From positions 8,014,501 to 8,078,500 of the forward strand of contig NZ_CP091881.1 in assembly GCF_022163125.1 (NCBI RefSeq): DNA of 64,000 bases, given 5' to 3'. The notes below the pieces were generated by a model that did no database searches, had not been told where the DNA came from, and saw nothing but the letters and a program-made list of their open reading frames with translations. Positions 42,474 through 51,718 of the stretch are shown here, piece after piece (the stretch's first letter is position 1; each line of letters starts with the position of its first letter). Position numbers and translations under genes: made by a program. The stretch comes from Paenibacillus sp. HWE-109 (GTDB lineage Bacteria > Bacillota > Bacilli > Paenibacillales > NBRC-103111).

Positions 42474-43007
42474 ATGAAAATTGGAATTCTTCGTCACTTT
42501 GAAGTTAAACAAGCATACCCGAATCAGAGGTTAGTGTCGAAAGAAGTTGTGACGAAATGGTTCGCAGATTATGATAACTCCGACGTTGTTGTAAAAGATG
42601 TGGATTTAAGTGGTATTGATTGGGAAATATGTTACTCTAGCGACATGTTTAGAGCGATCCGAACGGCGAAGGAAGCCTACCAAGGAGAAGTGGTAGAGTC
42701 CAGCAAACTAAGGGAAATACCATTGCCTACGTTTACTACAAATCTGAAAATGCCTTTTATATGGTGGGCCGTCGCGGTAAAACTCAAACAACTTACAAAT
42801 CAGGCAAGCCGGGAGCAAATCAGAAAGGCACAGATGAGGTTCAGCGAATTTCTGGATCAAATCGTTACCGACAAACACCAATCCATATTGATTGTAAGCC
42901 ATGGCTCGCTTATGAGGGAAATGCGCAAAGAACTGCGAAAAAGAGGGTTCAACGGCCCCGGATTTACTTATCCAGAGAACGGAAAGCTATATGTGTTTGA
43001 AAGATGA
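42474..43007 (+). CDS. Histidine phosphatase family protein
   Basis: 177 residues. The catalytic start IGILRHFEV is an RH motif, the second conserved arginine lies in CYSSDMFRAIRTAKEAY, and the second histidine in SILIVSHGSLMREMRKEL. This is the phosphoglycerate-mutase-like branch; substrate unknown. Strong GAAAGGAGG before the ATG. The glycine after the first RH is replaced by F, which is unusual. Confidence 0.8.
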   Translation: MKIGILRHFEVKQAYPNQRLVSKEVVTKWFADYDNSDVVVKDVDLSGIDWEICYSSDMFRAIRTAKEAYQGEVVESSKLREIPLPTFTTNLKMPFIWWAVAVKLKQLTNQASREQIRKAQMRFSEFLDQIVTDKHQSILIVSHGSLMREMRKELRKRGFNGPGFTYPENGKLYVFER

Positions 43008-43015
43008 AGATTACA

Positions 43016-43378
43016 TCAGTTATATGATTTTTGGATCTAGATCTTCTCAAGAATAGTGATCCATCATCTGTTTCAAATAATTTCGAAAGTCTTTAACATA
43101 GGTTTGGGGCTCTACTATTTTTAGATTTGTGCCGAAACTTGCTAGAAATTGAAATCCTGTACTGTTGTGAGGGACATCAATTGTTCAATTATATTCGTCG
43201 TGGTACCATTTTTATCTATATAATGTCCTCAAGGTGTAAAGAATCTCAGACCGACCCTCCCAACCATAAAATGACAGTTGAATCGAACTTTTCAGAGACA
43301 AGGGGCTAACCATTGCCTCTATTTTTTTATCGTAATGTCAACTTCTTCGCTAATTAGAATTTGTTCCAATCCGCAACG
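43016..43378 (-). pseudogene. Degenerate second copy of the WYL regulator gene end
   Basis: Aligns in the same orientation to 45787-46468, that is the end of the MFS gene and most of the WYL regulator, but two internal blocks (matching about 45957-46238 and 46277-46318) are missing. Many point changes are present. It is a decayed duplicate, not a gene. Confidence 0.75.
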
Positions 43379-43480
43379 GGTGTGGTGACTCGGAGTTGTC
43401 GGTACGACTGCTAGTGTTTGAGGAGTTTATGGCTTTGGAAAAGAAGAAAAATATATTTATTCCAGCTTACTACAGAACAC

Positions 43481-43582
43481 TATTTTGGTTCCAATCAAGC
43501 AGGCACTTGGATACTAAAATTTGATACTAACGATGGTTCACCTGTTTCTGTTGATGTTGCAGTCCGCGATGGCCTATCTTAA
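43481..43582 (+). pseudogene. C-terminal fragment of a secreted-type domain
   Basis: The frame reads YFGSNQAGTWILKFDTNDGS and SVDVAVRDGLS to a stop, like the end of an exported beta-sandwich domain. No start or gene body is present. The rest of 43379-43658 shows no gene. Confidence 0.3.
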
Positions 43583-43614
43583 GGCGATTATCATTTGAAT
43601 ATTGAGAGGTAGTG

Positions 43615-43653
43615 TTAAAAAAGAAGCCGAGCGATTAATCCAGCAATCGTTCG
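43615..43653 (-). terminator. Terminator after the Lrp gene
   Basis: CGAGCGATT and AATCGTTCG arms, with further pairing of GAAGC/GCTTC, and a T run on the minus strand. Confidence 0.6.
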
Positions 43654-43658
43654 GGTGC

Positions 43659-44099
43659 TTATGCTTCTTTGAGAGAATGAATTAGAAGACTATGATCGAT
43701 CGGTGAAGACATGACAATCAGGACTGTATAGGTTCCATATTTATCGCACTGATTGCTAAACTCTTCGAGTGTGCGTGTGGATTCTGTCACTACTTTCAAT
43801 AAATAACTGTGTTCTCCGCTTATGCGGTGACACTCGGCAACATGGGGAGAGGCATGGACAAAATCAAGAAATGCCAAGCAGTCCCTAGTCCGAAACAATA
43901 TATAGGCGGCCGCATGCTTTCCAATTTTTTCAGGAGAAATGACGGTACGATATTCTTCGATTACTCCCTTTTCTTCCATTCTCTTAACTCGTTCCGTTAC
44001 AGCAGGTTGGGACAAGCCCACGCTTTTACCCAGTTCAGTCATTGAAATCCTTGCCTGGTTCTGAAGATAGAAGAGGATTTGTTTGTCTACATGATCCAC
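43659..44099 (-). CDS. Lrp/AsnC-family regulator
   Basis: 146 residues. N-terminal HTH DKQILFYLQNQARISMTELG and VGLSQPAVTERVKRMEEKGVI, then the ligand-binding RAM domain (AAYILFRTRDCLAFLDFVHA, VAECHRISGEHSYLLKVVTE). It binds an amino acid or similar ligand and likely controls the divergent MFS gene across the 173-base gap, which contains several AT-rich -10-like boxes. Confidence 0.88.
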   Translation of the reverse strand: MDHVDKQILFYLQNQARISMTELGKSVGLSQPAVTERVKRMEEKGVIEEYRTVISPEKIGKHAAAYILFRTRDCLAFLDFVHASPHVAECHRISGEHSYLLKVVTESTRTLEEFSNQCDKYGTYTVLIVMSSPIDHSLLIHSLKEA

Positions 44100-44272
44100 T
44101 TTGAGTGTGCTCCTTTAAATTTAAGGTATTTGAATGAAATAACTTTGATTTATTTGTATAATCATCATATTTGATTTGATGTGTTATGTAAAATGCACGA
44201 TTTAAATTATATAATAACACTCACATGAATAAGGCGATTCACACATGAGAAGTCAGAGAGGATTGGCAAGCA

Positions 44273-45823
44273 ATGAGCAAATACGATTTAAATAAGGCAG
44301 GTACAAAAGATTCCAGTAAACATATCATCGCATTGGCCGCGATATGTTTGTCCGCGCTAATGTTCGGTCTCGAAATTTCAAGTGTGCCAGTCATACTGCC
44401 AACCCTGGAAAAGGTATTGCATGGCAATCTTAAGGATATGCAATGGATTATGAATGCCTACACCATTGCCTGTGCGACGGTTCTGATGGCTGTGGGGTCC
44501 CTAGCTGACCGTTATGGAAGGAGGCGCATTTTCATTATTAGCCTCGTTTTGTTTGGCGTTACATCCCTGATTTGTGGTTTGGCGCAAAACACATCGGTTC
44601 TAATCGTCAGTCGGTTTCTTCAAGGTGTGGGTGCCGGTGCGATGCAGATTTGCCAGATAGCGATTCTTTCGCATCGGTTTCAGGAAGGACGAGAACGCAG
44701 CAAAGCCTTTGGAATATGGGGGATCGTGTTCGGGATCGGCCTCGGGTTTGGACCCATTATCGGGGGGATGATCGTGGCTGCATGGAACTGGCATTGGGTT
44801 TTTCTGATCCACGTACCGCTGACCATCCTTACGCTGATCCTTGTTTTTGGGGGTGTGGAGGAATCCAGTGATCCGCAAGCGAAAAAGCTGGACGTTATCG
44901 GTATTGTCACGCTTTCGTTGGCGGTCTTTGGTCTGGCCTACTTTATCACGCAAGGAGCAGAGTTAGGCTTTACCAGCATAGCCTCCATCAGCATTCTTGG
45001 TGCAGCGGCAGCAAGCTTCATTATTTTTCTTTTTGTGGAAAAGCTCAGCGCCCATCCGATGTTCGACTTTTCCGTATTCAAGATACGCAATTTCTCCGGC
45101 GCGATCCTTGGCTCCATCGGCATGAATTTCAGTTTCTGGCCATTCATGATCTATTTGCCGATTTATTTTCAGAGCGGTCTTGGTTATGGCATTGTAGCCG
45201 CCGGGCTGTCTCTCTTGGCTTATGCGCTGCCTACCCTGGTGATCCCGCCACTTGCAGAGCGTCTTTCGCTGCGCTATCAGCCGCGTATCGTTATCCCATT
45301 GGGTCTTTTCATCATCGGCCTGGGCTTCATTATGATGAAATATGGCAGTGGAGGCGATCACGCCAACTGGCTGACCATGCTCCCAGGTTCCCTGTTGGCT
45401 GGTATCGGCCTAGGCTTGACCAACACGCCTGTGACCAACACGACTACTGGCTCAGTTCCGATTACCCGCGCAGGCATGGCTTCCGGTATAGACATGAGTG
45501 CCAGATTGATCAGTCTAGCCATCAACATCGCCGTGATGGGATTCATTTTGCAGGAAGGCATCCTGTCTTATTTGAGGGGAGCCCTTCCAGGGACTCTCGA
45601 TACAACGCAATTGCGGGCTTTGGCCGGGAAAATAGCTGCCGGAAACTTTGCCTCTCTCAAGCAGGGTGTGCCAGAACTGTCCTCTCTGGATGCGTCCGGA
45701 GCTGTGGTCCACGCGGCTCTTGTGCACGGATTTGGCTTGGTTATGCTCTATGGCGGCATTGGCGTGTGGGTTTTGGCCGCGATCAGTTATATGATTTTTA
45801 GATCAAGATCTTCTCAAGCATAG
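44273..45823 (+). CDS. MFS drug efflux transporter, DHA2 (14-helix) type
   Basis: 516 residues with about 14 membrane helices. Motif A is seen as GSLADRYGRRRIFIISLVLF, and motif C as IWGIVFGIGLGFGPIIGGMI. VILPTLEKVLHG and the loop QWIMNAYTIACATVLMAVGS fit the EmrB/QacA group, which exports toxic compounds by proton antiport. It is divergent from the Lrp-type gene, and its last 10 bases overlap the convergent WYL regulator gene. The substrate is not predictable. Confidence 0.88.
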   Translation: MSKYDLNKAGTKDSSKHIIALAAICLSALMFGLEISSVPVILPTLEKVLHGNLKDMQWIMNAYTIACATVLMAVGSLADRYGRRRIFIISLVLFGVTSLICGLAQNTSVLIVSRFLQGVGAGAMQICQIAILSHRFQEGRERSKAFGIWGIVFGIGLGFGPIIGGMIVAAWNWHWVFLIHVPLTILTLILVFGGVEESSDPQAKKLDVIGIVTLSLAVFGLAYFITQGAELGFTSIASISILGAAAASFIIFLFVEKLSAHPMFDFSVFKIRNFSGAILGSIGMNFSFWPFMIYLPIYFQSGLGYGIVAAGLSLLAYALPTLVIPPLAERLSLRYQPRIVIPLGLFIIGLGFIMMKYGSGGDHANWLTMLPGSLLAGIGLGLTNTPVTNTTTGSVPITRAGMASGIDMSARLISLAINIAVMGFILQEGILSYLRGALPGTLDTTQLRALAGKIAAGNFASLKQGVPELSSLDASGAVVHAALVHGFGLVMLYGGIGVWVLAAISYMIFRSRSSQA

Positions 45824-46725
45824 TTATCCATCATCTGTTTCAAATAATTCCGAAAGTCTTCAACATAGGTTTGGGGCTCTACGATTTTGAGATTTGTGCC
45901 GAAGCTTGCTAGAAATTGAAATCCCGTACTGTTGTGAGGGACATCAATTGTTGCTAATAAGAATTCAGAACTATAGTTTTCAATACTTTTTCGACCGTAT
46001 CTTTCAATGAATTGATCTTGGATGCCAGGGGAAATCAATGCCTGAATAGCGACTAGCTGCGGCTGATAGCTTGCTTCGCGTTCTTGTTCTACTAAATATT
46101 CTCTAGGGTTAAATGTTTTGTCATCCATAGTAAGTTTATCGATCCGAAATAATTTGAACGTTCTATAGCTCATACGATGTAAACAGAATCCTTTCAGATA
46201 CCAACTCGTTTCGCTAAAATGAAGCTGATAGGGCTCGACAATTCGATTCGTCGCGGTGCCATTTTTATCTATATAATCAAATGAAACTAACCTTCTCTTT
46301 AATATGGATTCTTGCAATGTCCTCAAGGTGTGAAGAATTTCAGACCGACCCTCCCAACCATAAAATGAGAGTTGAATTGAACTTTTCAGAGATAAGGGGC
46401 TAACCATTGCCTCTATTTTTTTGATCGTAATGTCAACTTCTTCGCTAATTAGAATTTGTTCCAATCCGCCGAGCGCAGTTAGTATATTCTCTAAGTCGGA
46501 GCTGCTTAAAAGACGTTTATCAACCTTGTATTCATCCATAATACCGTAGCCGCCATGAACGCCATTGATAGAATAGATCGGGATGTTGGATAGGCTCAGT
46601 GTTTCCATATCGCGAAGAATAGTTCTTTTGGACACATCAAATAATTGCGTGAATTCTGTTGTTGAAACGATATTTTTTCTCAGCAAGATCATGATGATAG
46701 AAATAAGTCTCTCAATCTTGTCCAT
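45814..46725 (-). CDS. HTH/WYL-domain regulator (YafY-like)
   Basis: 303 residues. N-terminal HTH IISIIMILLRKNIVSTTEFT and FDVSKRTILRDMETLSLSNI, then a WYL-type effector domain (RRLVSFDYIDKNG, PYQLHFSETSWYLKGFCLHR, FKLFRIDKLT). It is divergent from a VOC-protein gene, with a perfect inverted repeat between them, so autoregulation and control of that gene are likely. A degenerate duplicate of this gene lies at 43016. Confidence 0.88.
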   Translation of the reverse strand: MDKIERLISIIMILLRKNIVSTTEFTQLFDVSKRTILRDMETLSLSNIPIYSINGVHGGYGIMDEYKVDKRLLSSSDLENILTALGGLEQILISEEVDITIKKIEAMVSPLSLKSSIQLSFYGWEGRSEILHTLRTLQESILKRRLVSFDYIDKNGTATNRIVEPYQLHFSETSWYLKGFCLHRMSYRTFKLFRIDKLTMDDKTFNPREYLVEQEREASYQPQLVAIQALISPGIQDQFIERYGRKSIENYSSEFLLATIDVPHNSTGFQFLASFGTNLKIVEPQTYVEDFRNYLKQMMDNYA

Positions 46726-46756
46726 ATGTTCCCCCTCCTCTAATTAATTTGATAAT

Positions 46757-46776
46757 GGTGACATACAGCTGTCACC
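46757..46776. promoter_or_regulatory. Operator-like inverted repeat between WYL and VOC genes
   Basis: GGTGACA-TACAGC-TGTCACC, two perfect 7-base arms, centred in the 97-base divergent gap. Confidence 0.6.
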
Positions 46777-46822
46777 TTTTGTAGATTATACTACATTTAT
46801 CACACGAAGGAGGTATTACTTT

Positions 46823-47287
46823 ATGTCAGCTATTGTCTATTTAAACTTTGATGGAAATGCAGAGCAAGGGATTGAATTTTATTCGGAGGCTTTAAGTGCA
46901 ACGGAAGTGAAAAAAGTTAAATTTAGCGACATCCCACAAGATCCAAACTATCCACTGCCAGAAAATGAGTTAACTATGATTATGGAGTCTTCCATCGAAT
47001 TCGGAGGCGGGAAAATCATGATGTCCGATATTTTGCCTTCTATGAAGACGGTAACAGGTGAGTTGGTGAAAGGAAATAATGTCCTGATTAGCCTAGTCAT
47101 CGATGATAAACAAAAACTAGAAGAATACTTTAATCGTTTATCGGTGGGTGGCTATGTTATAATGCCGTTATCCAATACTCCTTGGTCGTCGTGCTTTGGC
47201 ATGCTGGTTGATAAGTTCGGGATTTCGTGGAAATTCAATAGTGACGCAGATAAGTTTCTTGATAAAGTCATTTCTAACAAACAGTAA
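46823..47287 (+). CDS. VOC-family protein (PhnB/glyoxalase-like)
   Basis: 154 residues. The start IVYLNFDGNAEQGIEFYSEA, the middle GGGKIMMSDILPS and the end CFGMLVDKFGISWKFN follow the PhnB-like VOC pattern of paired beta-alpha-beta-beta-beta units. These metal-dependent or binding proteins vary in role. AAGGAGG precedes the ATG. It is divergent from a YafY-type regulator, a pairing common in Bacillota. Confidence 0.85.
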   Translation: MSAIVYLNFDGNAEQGIEFYSEALSATEVKKVKFSDIPQDPNYPLPENELTMIMESSIEFGGGKIMMSDILPSMKTVTGELVKGNNVLISLVIDDKQKLEEYFNRLSVGGYVIMPLSNTPWSSCFGMLVDKFGISWKFNSDADKFLDKVISNKQ

Positions 47288-47299
47288 CTCAATCTTGAG

Positions 47300-47330
47300 A
47301 ATGGTCTTGCAATTGAAGACCATTTTTTCT
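47300..47330 (+). terminator. Terminator after the VOC gene
   Basis: AATGGTCTT and AAGACCATT perfect 9-bp stem with a 7-base loop and T run. Confidence 0.9.
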
Positions 47331-47370
47331 TGTATATTTTTACTTGAAAAATTCAGAAAGGATCATGTAT

Positions 47371-47937
47371 ATGGAAATTGAAAATCTGATTCCAGCAAAA
47401 TCGAGAGAAGATGTGAGGATTTGGCTGCAGGAACATGGAAAGACTGAGAAGTTTTGCTGGGTCGTGGTTAGCATGACGCCTACCCCGAATACGTTGTTAT
47501 ATTTGGACGTGGTCGAGGAAGCTTTGTGCTTTGGATGGATCGATGGAGTCAAAAAGAAAATTTCTGACACGGAGCTGGCTCAGCGGTTGTCTCCTAGAAG
47601 TAAAAAAAGTTCATGGACGGAATTAAATAAAGAACGTGTCCGCCGCCTCGACAAGTTGGGGTTAATGAGAGACGAAGGAAGAAGGGTTCTTCCTGATATG
47701 GATCACAATTCTTTTAGAATAGATGAAGAGATAGAGCAAAGGCTGAAAGAGGAAAAGCAAGTGTACGATAATTTCATGGCATTCCCAGATCTATATAAAC
47801 GAGTTCGGATCGATACGATACAAAGCATTAAGAATCAGCCGGAATTGTTTAGGAGCAGATTGGACAAATTCATAATGAATACGAGAGAGAACAAAATGTA
47901 TGGTCAATGGAATGATAATGGACGTTTAGGGGTTTAG
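47371..47937 (+). CDS. YdeI/OmpD-associated family protein
   Basis: About 188 residues from ATG 47371 (AAAGGA 8 bases upstream). Family blocks are WLQEHGKTEKFCWVV, LDVVEEALCFGWIDGVKKKI and AQRLSPRSKKSSWTELNKER, with a helical end. In Bacillus YdeI-type proteins have been tied to antimicrobial peptide response, but the mechanism is unclear. It is a single gene with its own terminator. Confidence 0.82.
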   Translation: MEIENLIPAKSREDVRIWLQEHGKTEKFCWVVVSMTPTPNTLLYLDVVEEALCFGWIDGVKKKISDTELAQRLSPRSKKSSWTELNKERVRRLDKLGLMRDEGRRVLPDMDHNSFRIDEEIEQRLKEEKQVYDNFMAFPDLYKRVRIDTIQSIKNQPELFRSRLDKFIMNTRENKMYGQWNDNGRLGV

Positions 47938-47974
47938 TTTCATACAAAGCCAGAATAGAGTAACAAAAACGTTC

Positions 47975-48015
47975 GAGCGAGATCCGGAGCATATTTCCCG
48001 ATCCCGCTCTTTTTT
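47975..48015 (+). terminator. Terminator after the YdeI-like gene
   Basis: GAGCGAGATCCGG and CCCGATCCCGCTC arms with a 9-base loop and T run. The remaining 350 bases to 48369 show no gene or repeat. Confidence 0.8.
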
Positions 48016-48369
48016 CTGCTCACCAAGCTATTAAAAAGGGCTATGAAAGGAGCGCCGAATCCATCGCTGCGGAACCGGAAATCCTTGATATTTCTAGGTT
48101 TTCTCGGGCTTAATCCCATACTAAAGCTTTTCTCAATCCATCTCCAATCATTTACTTTAGTGTAATAAATAATTAAAGTATTTATAGGTATATATAAACT
48201 GAATAGGTGATTTGAACTATAAGATCTAAATTTTGTAAAAGTTCTTTTGACCTATGTTCAATTAAAAGGAATATATGTAATAATGCTAATAGATTAGTTG
48301 GCTAAAATTTACAAATCATTTTAAATATGGAACGAAACTAATCTAAAAACACTGAAAAGGATGGCTACA

Positions 48370-48885
48370 ATGACAAACCAAAAGATGAGAAAGAGCACTC
48401 TATTATTAACTTCTGCTATTATCGCTCTAACTGCTGCACTCTCTCCAATTCAGGCTTTGGCTGCTCCTGTTTCACCGCCAACAACAAACTCAATACCCGT
48501 ACCTGATGGAAGCTATACTCTTGTTGGGGAAAGCTATGATAGTACTTTTGTTAATGGCCAAACAAGTATAGCTATTGGTGCATCTATTAAAGTATTACTA
48601 GATGGTATTGCTGCCCGATATAAAATTAAAGGATTTTGGGTGAGTGGCACGACAGGAGCAATCGGAACTTCCATTGCTTTTCAATTAAATAGCCTTCCAA
48701 AAGTTTACTATAAATTTAGACTTGGAATATCTTATAACGATACATTGAAGTACTATGAGTATGTTAATGCCTCTGTTGAATACCCAGACTCTAGCTACAG
48801 TACTCCAAAGAATGTTTCTTATTGGAACACAGGTACAAAAGTGCCAGATGAAACACTTGCACTTTATGGTTTGAAAAACCCATAA
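48370..48885 (+). CDS. Secreted protein of unknown function
   Basis: About 171 residues from ATG 48370 (AAAAGG 9 bases upstream; the ATG at 48361 abuts that site). Signal peptide KSTLLLTSAIIALTAALSPI ending ALAAP. The mature part is beta-rich with many aromatic and Ser/Thr residues (SYTLVGESYDSTFVNGQTSI, YYKFRLGISYNDTLKYYEYV). No family recognised. A strong hairpin follows, and then a small membrane protein gene that could be its partner. Confidence 0.65.
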   Translation: MTNQKMRKSTLLLTSAIIALTAALSPIQALAAPVSPPTTNSIPVPDGSYTLVGESYDSTFVNGQTSIAIGASIKVLLDGIAARYKIKGFWVSGTTGAIGTSIAFQLNSLPKVYYKFRLGISYNDTLKYYEYVNASVEYPDSSYSTPKNVSYWNTGTKVPDETLALYGLKNP

Positions 48886-48896
48886 TAATTTCAAAA

Positions 48897-48944
48897 ATAC
48901 CAAATATCCATCGGATAATGTAAAATCTGATGGGTATTTGGTAT
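48897..48944 (+). terminator. Long hairpin after the secreted protein gene
   Basis: ATACCAAATATCCATC pairs with GATGGGTATTTGGTAT across a 16-base loop. No T run follows, so it may be an RNA-stabilising or attenuator hairpin rather than a terminator. Confidence 0.5.
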
Positions 48945-48974
48945 AATGTTGTATGAAAGTAAGGAGATGATATT

Positions 48975-49202
48975 TTGAAGTTAAAATACCCTTTGAATTT
49001 TATTTTTTTCATCTGTGCTTACGTATTAACTTTTAAATATCTCGTATTAGGAACGATATGGAATGTGGCTATTTCTAGTGTCATTGTAATACTATTGGAA
49101 TTTATAGTGGATAAAACAGGTTTCTCAGATAAGAAAATCCCAATATCAATTGGAACCGTCCTATTTATTGTAGGTTTAATTCTTATATATGTGTTAACGT
49201 AA
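48975..49202 (+). CDS. Small membrane protein, two to three helices
   Basis: 75 residues, TTG start with AAGGAGATG 6-8 bases upstream. Hydrophobic segments LNFIFFICAYVLTFKYLVLG, WNVAISSVIVILLEFIV and ISIGTVLFIVGLILIYVLT. It follows the secreted protein gene by 90 bases; a role in its export or in self-protection is possible but not shown. Confidence 0.6.
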   Translation: MKLKYPLNFIFFICAYVLTFKYLVLGTIWNVAISSVIVILLEFIVDKTGFSDKKIPISIGTVLFIVGLILIYVLT

Positions 49203-49345
49203 TGTTTTAGCGGACAATAGTTGTTAAGGGGAGAACTGGAATTTGAAGGCTACATTAAAAAAGTTACTGAGTGAATTGAAGAAATAGCAATTGATAAGCA
49301 GTAAAGACACTCTCAAAATATTTAATTAATCTGTAGTAAATCTGG

Positions 49346-49390
49346 AGTATGCCTACATCACCATGGATGGTGATGTAGGCATACTTTTTT
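49346..49390 (+). terminator. Strong terminator
   Basis: A perfect 19-bp stem (49346-49364 with 49367-49385; key bases TATGCCTACATCACC) and a T run. The loop is just GG, so the actual fold has a slightly shorter stem. Confidence 0.9.
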
Positions 49391-49423
49391 GTCCGCGGTA
49401 TAGGGCACTCGTTAAACGGTGTT

Positions 49424-49888
49424 TTAGCTATTAAGGGATTTAGTTTCAACCCATGCAACCTTGAGATCTCTTTTTTTGAAAAACCACTGATTATTCAGTT
49501 TGATGAATTCGTCGTTATACCTTATAGCTGCTACCATTAATTTCTTGACATCGCCATCGATTGTTAAATGATGAGCATTACAATAGGTTGTCCCAATTGC
49601 CGTATCACCAGATAAAATAATCTTACTTTGGCCATTAACATGCATGGTGGAGACATACATATTTAGGTTATCAAAAATAGGTGATAATTCCTTCCTGCTG
49701 GTAACGATTTGGGATGGTTTTGCTTGACGTTCATCCATAAATACTCTAAAAAGAGTATCTTCCGTAAATAATGCCATTTGGCCTTCAGCATCCCTCGTGT
49801 CTGCACAATAAGCATATGCATCAATGAGATCACGTATCGCATCACGGTCAGCAACTTCTTCAAGGGATCGTATTTTCACATTTTCCAT
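49424..49888 (-). CDS. SnoaL-like (NTF2-fold) protein
   Basis: About 154 residues from the ATG at 49888, which has AAAAGGTGAGG upstream; the longer frame to 49939 only adds that region. Pattern SLEEVADRDAIRDLIDAYAY, CADTRDAEGQMALFTEDTLF and QWFFKKRDLKVAWVE is that of SnoaL-like domain proteins, a cone fold used by many enzymes and binding proteins. It is divergent from an AraC regulator, which may control it. Substrate unknown. Confidence 0.8.
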   Translation of the reverse strand: MENVKIRSLEEVADRDAIRDLIDAYAYCADTRDAEGQMALFTEDTLFRVFMDERQAKPSQIVTSRKELSPIFDNLNMYVSTMHVNGQSKIILSGDTAIGTTYCNAHHLTIDGDVKKLMVAAIRYNDEFIKLNNQWFFKKRDLKVAWVETKSLNS

Positions 49889-50090
49889 GTTGTCCTCACC
49901 TTTTTTCAATTTGTTTGTATCCGTTTCTTCTATCCTCATAGTAACCGAGCCGAGTAATCAAAGCTTTGCTATACGGCTCATTTTGTTTGTCAATTCGGCT
50001 CATGCTAACGGACATCGAATTCCAGCGACTCCCTATTGGATTGCCATGGTGACTTCATGTTATCTTGTATTCAGATAAGGAGTGAGACGA

Positions 50091-50981
50091 ATGGGGTCCG
50101 TAATAAGCAAGGCTGTGAAAATGCCTCAGAGTCTAGCCAGTGTTGGCGTTTTGAAGATGAAAGGTTTGTCGGTCATGGGGGCATGCGCCTATTCGGACAT
50201 CAAGACGGGGAGAATGTATCTGCAGGAGCATGTTCTATTAGTTGTTCTGGAAGGGGTCTACATTGTCAGGTACGGTGATCAGGAACATACAGTAAGGAAA
50301 AATGAAATGGCGCTCTTGCATAAAGGAATCGTCGTTGAGTATGAGAAGTATGGAGAAGCAGATTCGAGGCATGTATTGGACTACATGATGTTCTTTTTGA
50401 AGGATGAATTGCTTCATGATTTTATGAAAATATCCAGTCTACCTTCCTCCAAGTCTGTATCGCCTGCCGCGGCTACTGTTCATCCGGTGAATGAGCGCCT
50501 GTTAAGCTATATGGCTTCACTCAAGCCCTATTTTGCAGAGTCGGAGGGCATTCAAGACGAATTAATTAAGCTGAAAATGCTGGAGCTTCTTTTTGATATA
50601 TTGGATGCGGACCAAGGGTTATTGAACCAAATCCTGCAGCTGAGGCAGCAGCGTCCGACAAGCATTGTTGAAGTGGTGGAGCAGAACCTGCTAAACCCGG
50701 TATCGCTTCAGGATCTGGCCTATTTGTCCGGCAAAAGCTTATCCACCTTCAAACGGGAATTCCGGAAGATCTATAATGAGCCTGCATTTCAATGGATTCG
50801 CAACCGTCGGTTAGAAAAGGCAAAGGAACTGCTAACCCACTCAAGAATATCCATAACGGAGGTCTGTTTGGCTACAGGCTTTGAGAACGTATCGCACTTC
50901 TCGAAGGTGTGGAAGAAGAGGTATGGGGTTTCTCCTTCGGGGATGAGGCAGCGTGGCGCGGCCGCTGTGCATGAGCTATGA
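50091..50981 (+). CDS. AraC-family transcriptional regulator
   Basis: About 296 residues from ATG 50091 (AAGGAG upstream). A cupin-like ligand domain covers about 20-120 (EHVLLVVLEGVYIVRYGDQE, RKNEMALLHKGIVVEYEKYG), then the double HTH (SLQDLAYLSGKSLSTFKREF, ISITEVCLATGFENVSHFSK, VWKKRYGVSPSGMRQ). Resembles ExsA-type activators in layout. It likely acts on the divergent SnoaL-like gene. Confidence 0.88.
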   Translation: MGSVISKAVKMPQSLASVGVLKMKGLSVMGACAYSDIKTGRMYLQEHVLLVVLEGVYIVRYGDQEHTVRKNEMALLHKGIVVEYEKYGEADSRHVLDYMMFFLKDELLHDFMKISSLPSSKSVSPAAATVHPVNERLLSYMASLKPYFAESEGIQDELIKLKMLELLFDILDADQGLLNQILQLRQQRPTSIVEVVEQNLLNPVSLQDLAYLSGKSLSTFKREFRKIYNEPAFQWIRNRRLEKAKELLTHSRISITEVCLATGFENVSHFSKVWKKRYGVSPSGMRQRGAAAVHEL

Positions 50982-51015
50982 TAGATCTACTTATGCCGGG
51001 AGGTGAAGAGAGTTT

Positions 51016-51396
51016 ATGATCCTAAATCGGCGGGTAAGATTTACGTCATTGTTTGCGATAATCGTTGTTCTCACCGGTGTGCTGGCGCTGCTCATTTTCG
51101 GACTGACTCTCCACAGGGCCGAGACAAGGGCGAAGGACGGCGTGCTGGATCTGAGGGATTGGAGCTTGAACCAAGATGGACCGCTTCGACTGAACGGTAT
51201 CTGGTCCTTCCGGTGGGAGCGGGAGCTGACAAAGGACGCAACTGTAACGAAGTCCGCTTCGCTTGCGGAAGTGCCCGGCGTGTGGACGCGCTATGGAATA
51301 CCGGGGCGCGGCTTTGCGACCTATCATCTTCGAGTGCTGACACAGGGCAATATTGGTTCGCTTGGAAAGCTGCATTCACTGCCGCGACTAGCTTAA
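51016..51396 (+). pseudogene. Truncated 7TMR-DISM-type sensor gene, N-terminal piece
   Basis: 126 codons. One membrane segment (FAIIVVLTGVLALLIFGLTL) is followed by LDLRDWSLNQDGPLRLNGIW, SFRWERELTK and VPGVWTRYGIPGRGFATYHL, the start of the exported sensing domain of 7TMR-DISM sensor kinases. The frame ends abruptly after about 95 residues of it, with no membrane region or kinase. GGAGGTG precedes the ATG. It was probably cut by the event that brought the defence island. Confidence 0.65.
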
Positions 51397-51526
51397 AGGG
51401 CATTTCGAAGAATGCAGTAACAGCAAGTGGGTTCGGGTTTTAGCATGAAGCGCCATAGCAATATAATCCCTCATCCGAGGCATGTGGAGTCGGCGGCACA
51501 ATTAATAATACAATAGATTATTAAAT

Positions 51527-51558
51527 AAAGAGCTACCTGATCAGGTAGTCTTTTATTT
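51527..51558 (+). terminator. Terminator before the defence island
   Basis: CTACCTGATCAGGTAG palindrome (51533-51548) inside AAAGAG...TCTTTT, with a T-rich tail. The rest of 51397-51718 shows only AT-rich sequence. Confidence 0.75.
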
Positions 51559-51718
51559 AGAATGTGCCATACAGATGCTTGTTGATATAAATAGATACTT
51601 GGTTAAATGATCTCCTACTAATTAGAGCAACTGGTGCAGGATATAAGTTTTAAATGTCGAATCTCTTCCTTAACTTGAGATCATAAATTATTAATCAAAC
51701 CATAAAGGGAGAAAAAAT

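Noticed and set aside
51003..51443. 146-codon frame overlapping the truncated sensor gene
   Set aside because: The other frame (51016-51396) has the membrane segment and DISM-type motifs and a good ribosome site.
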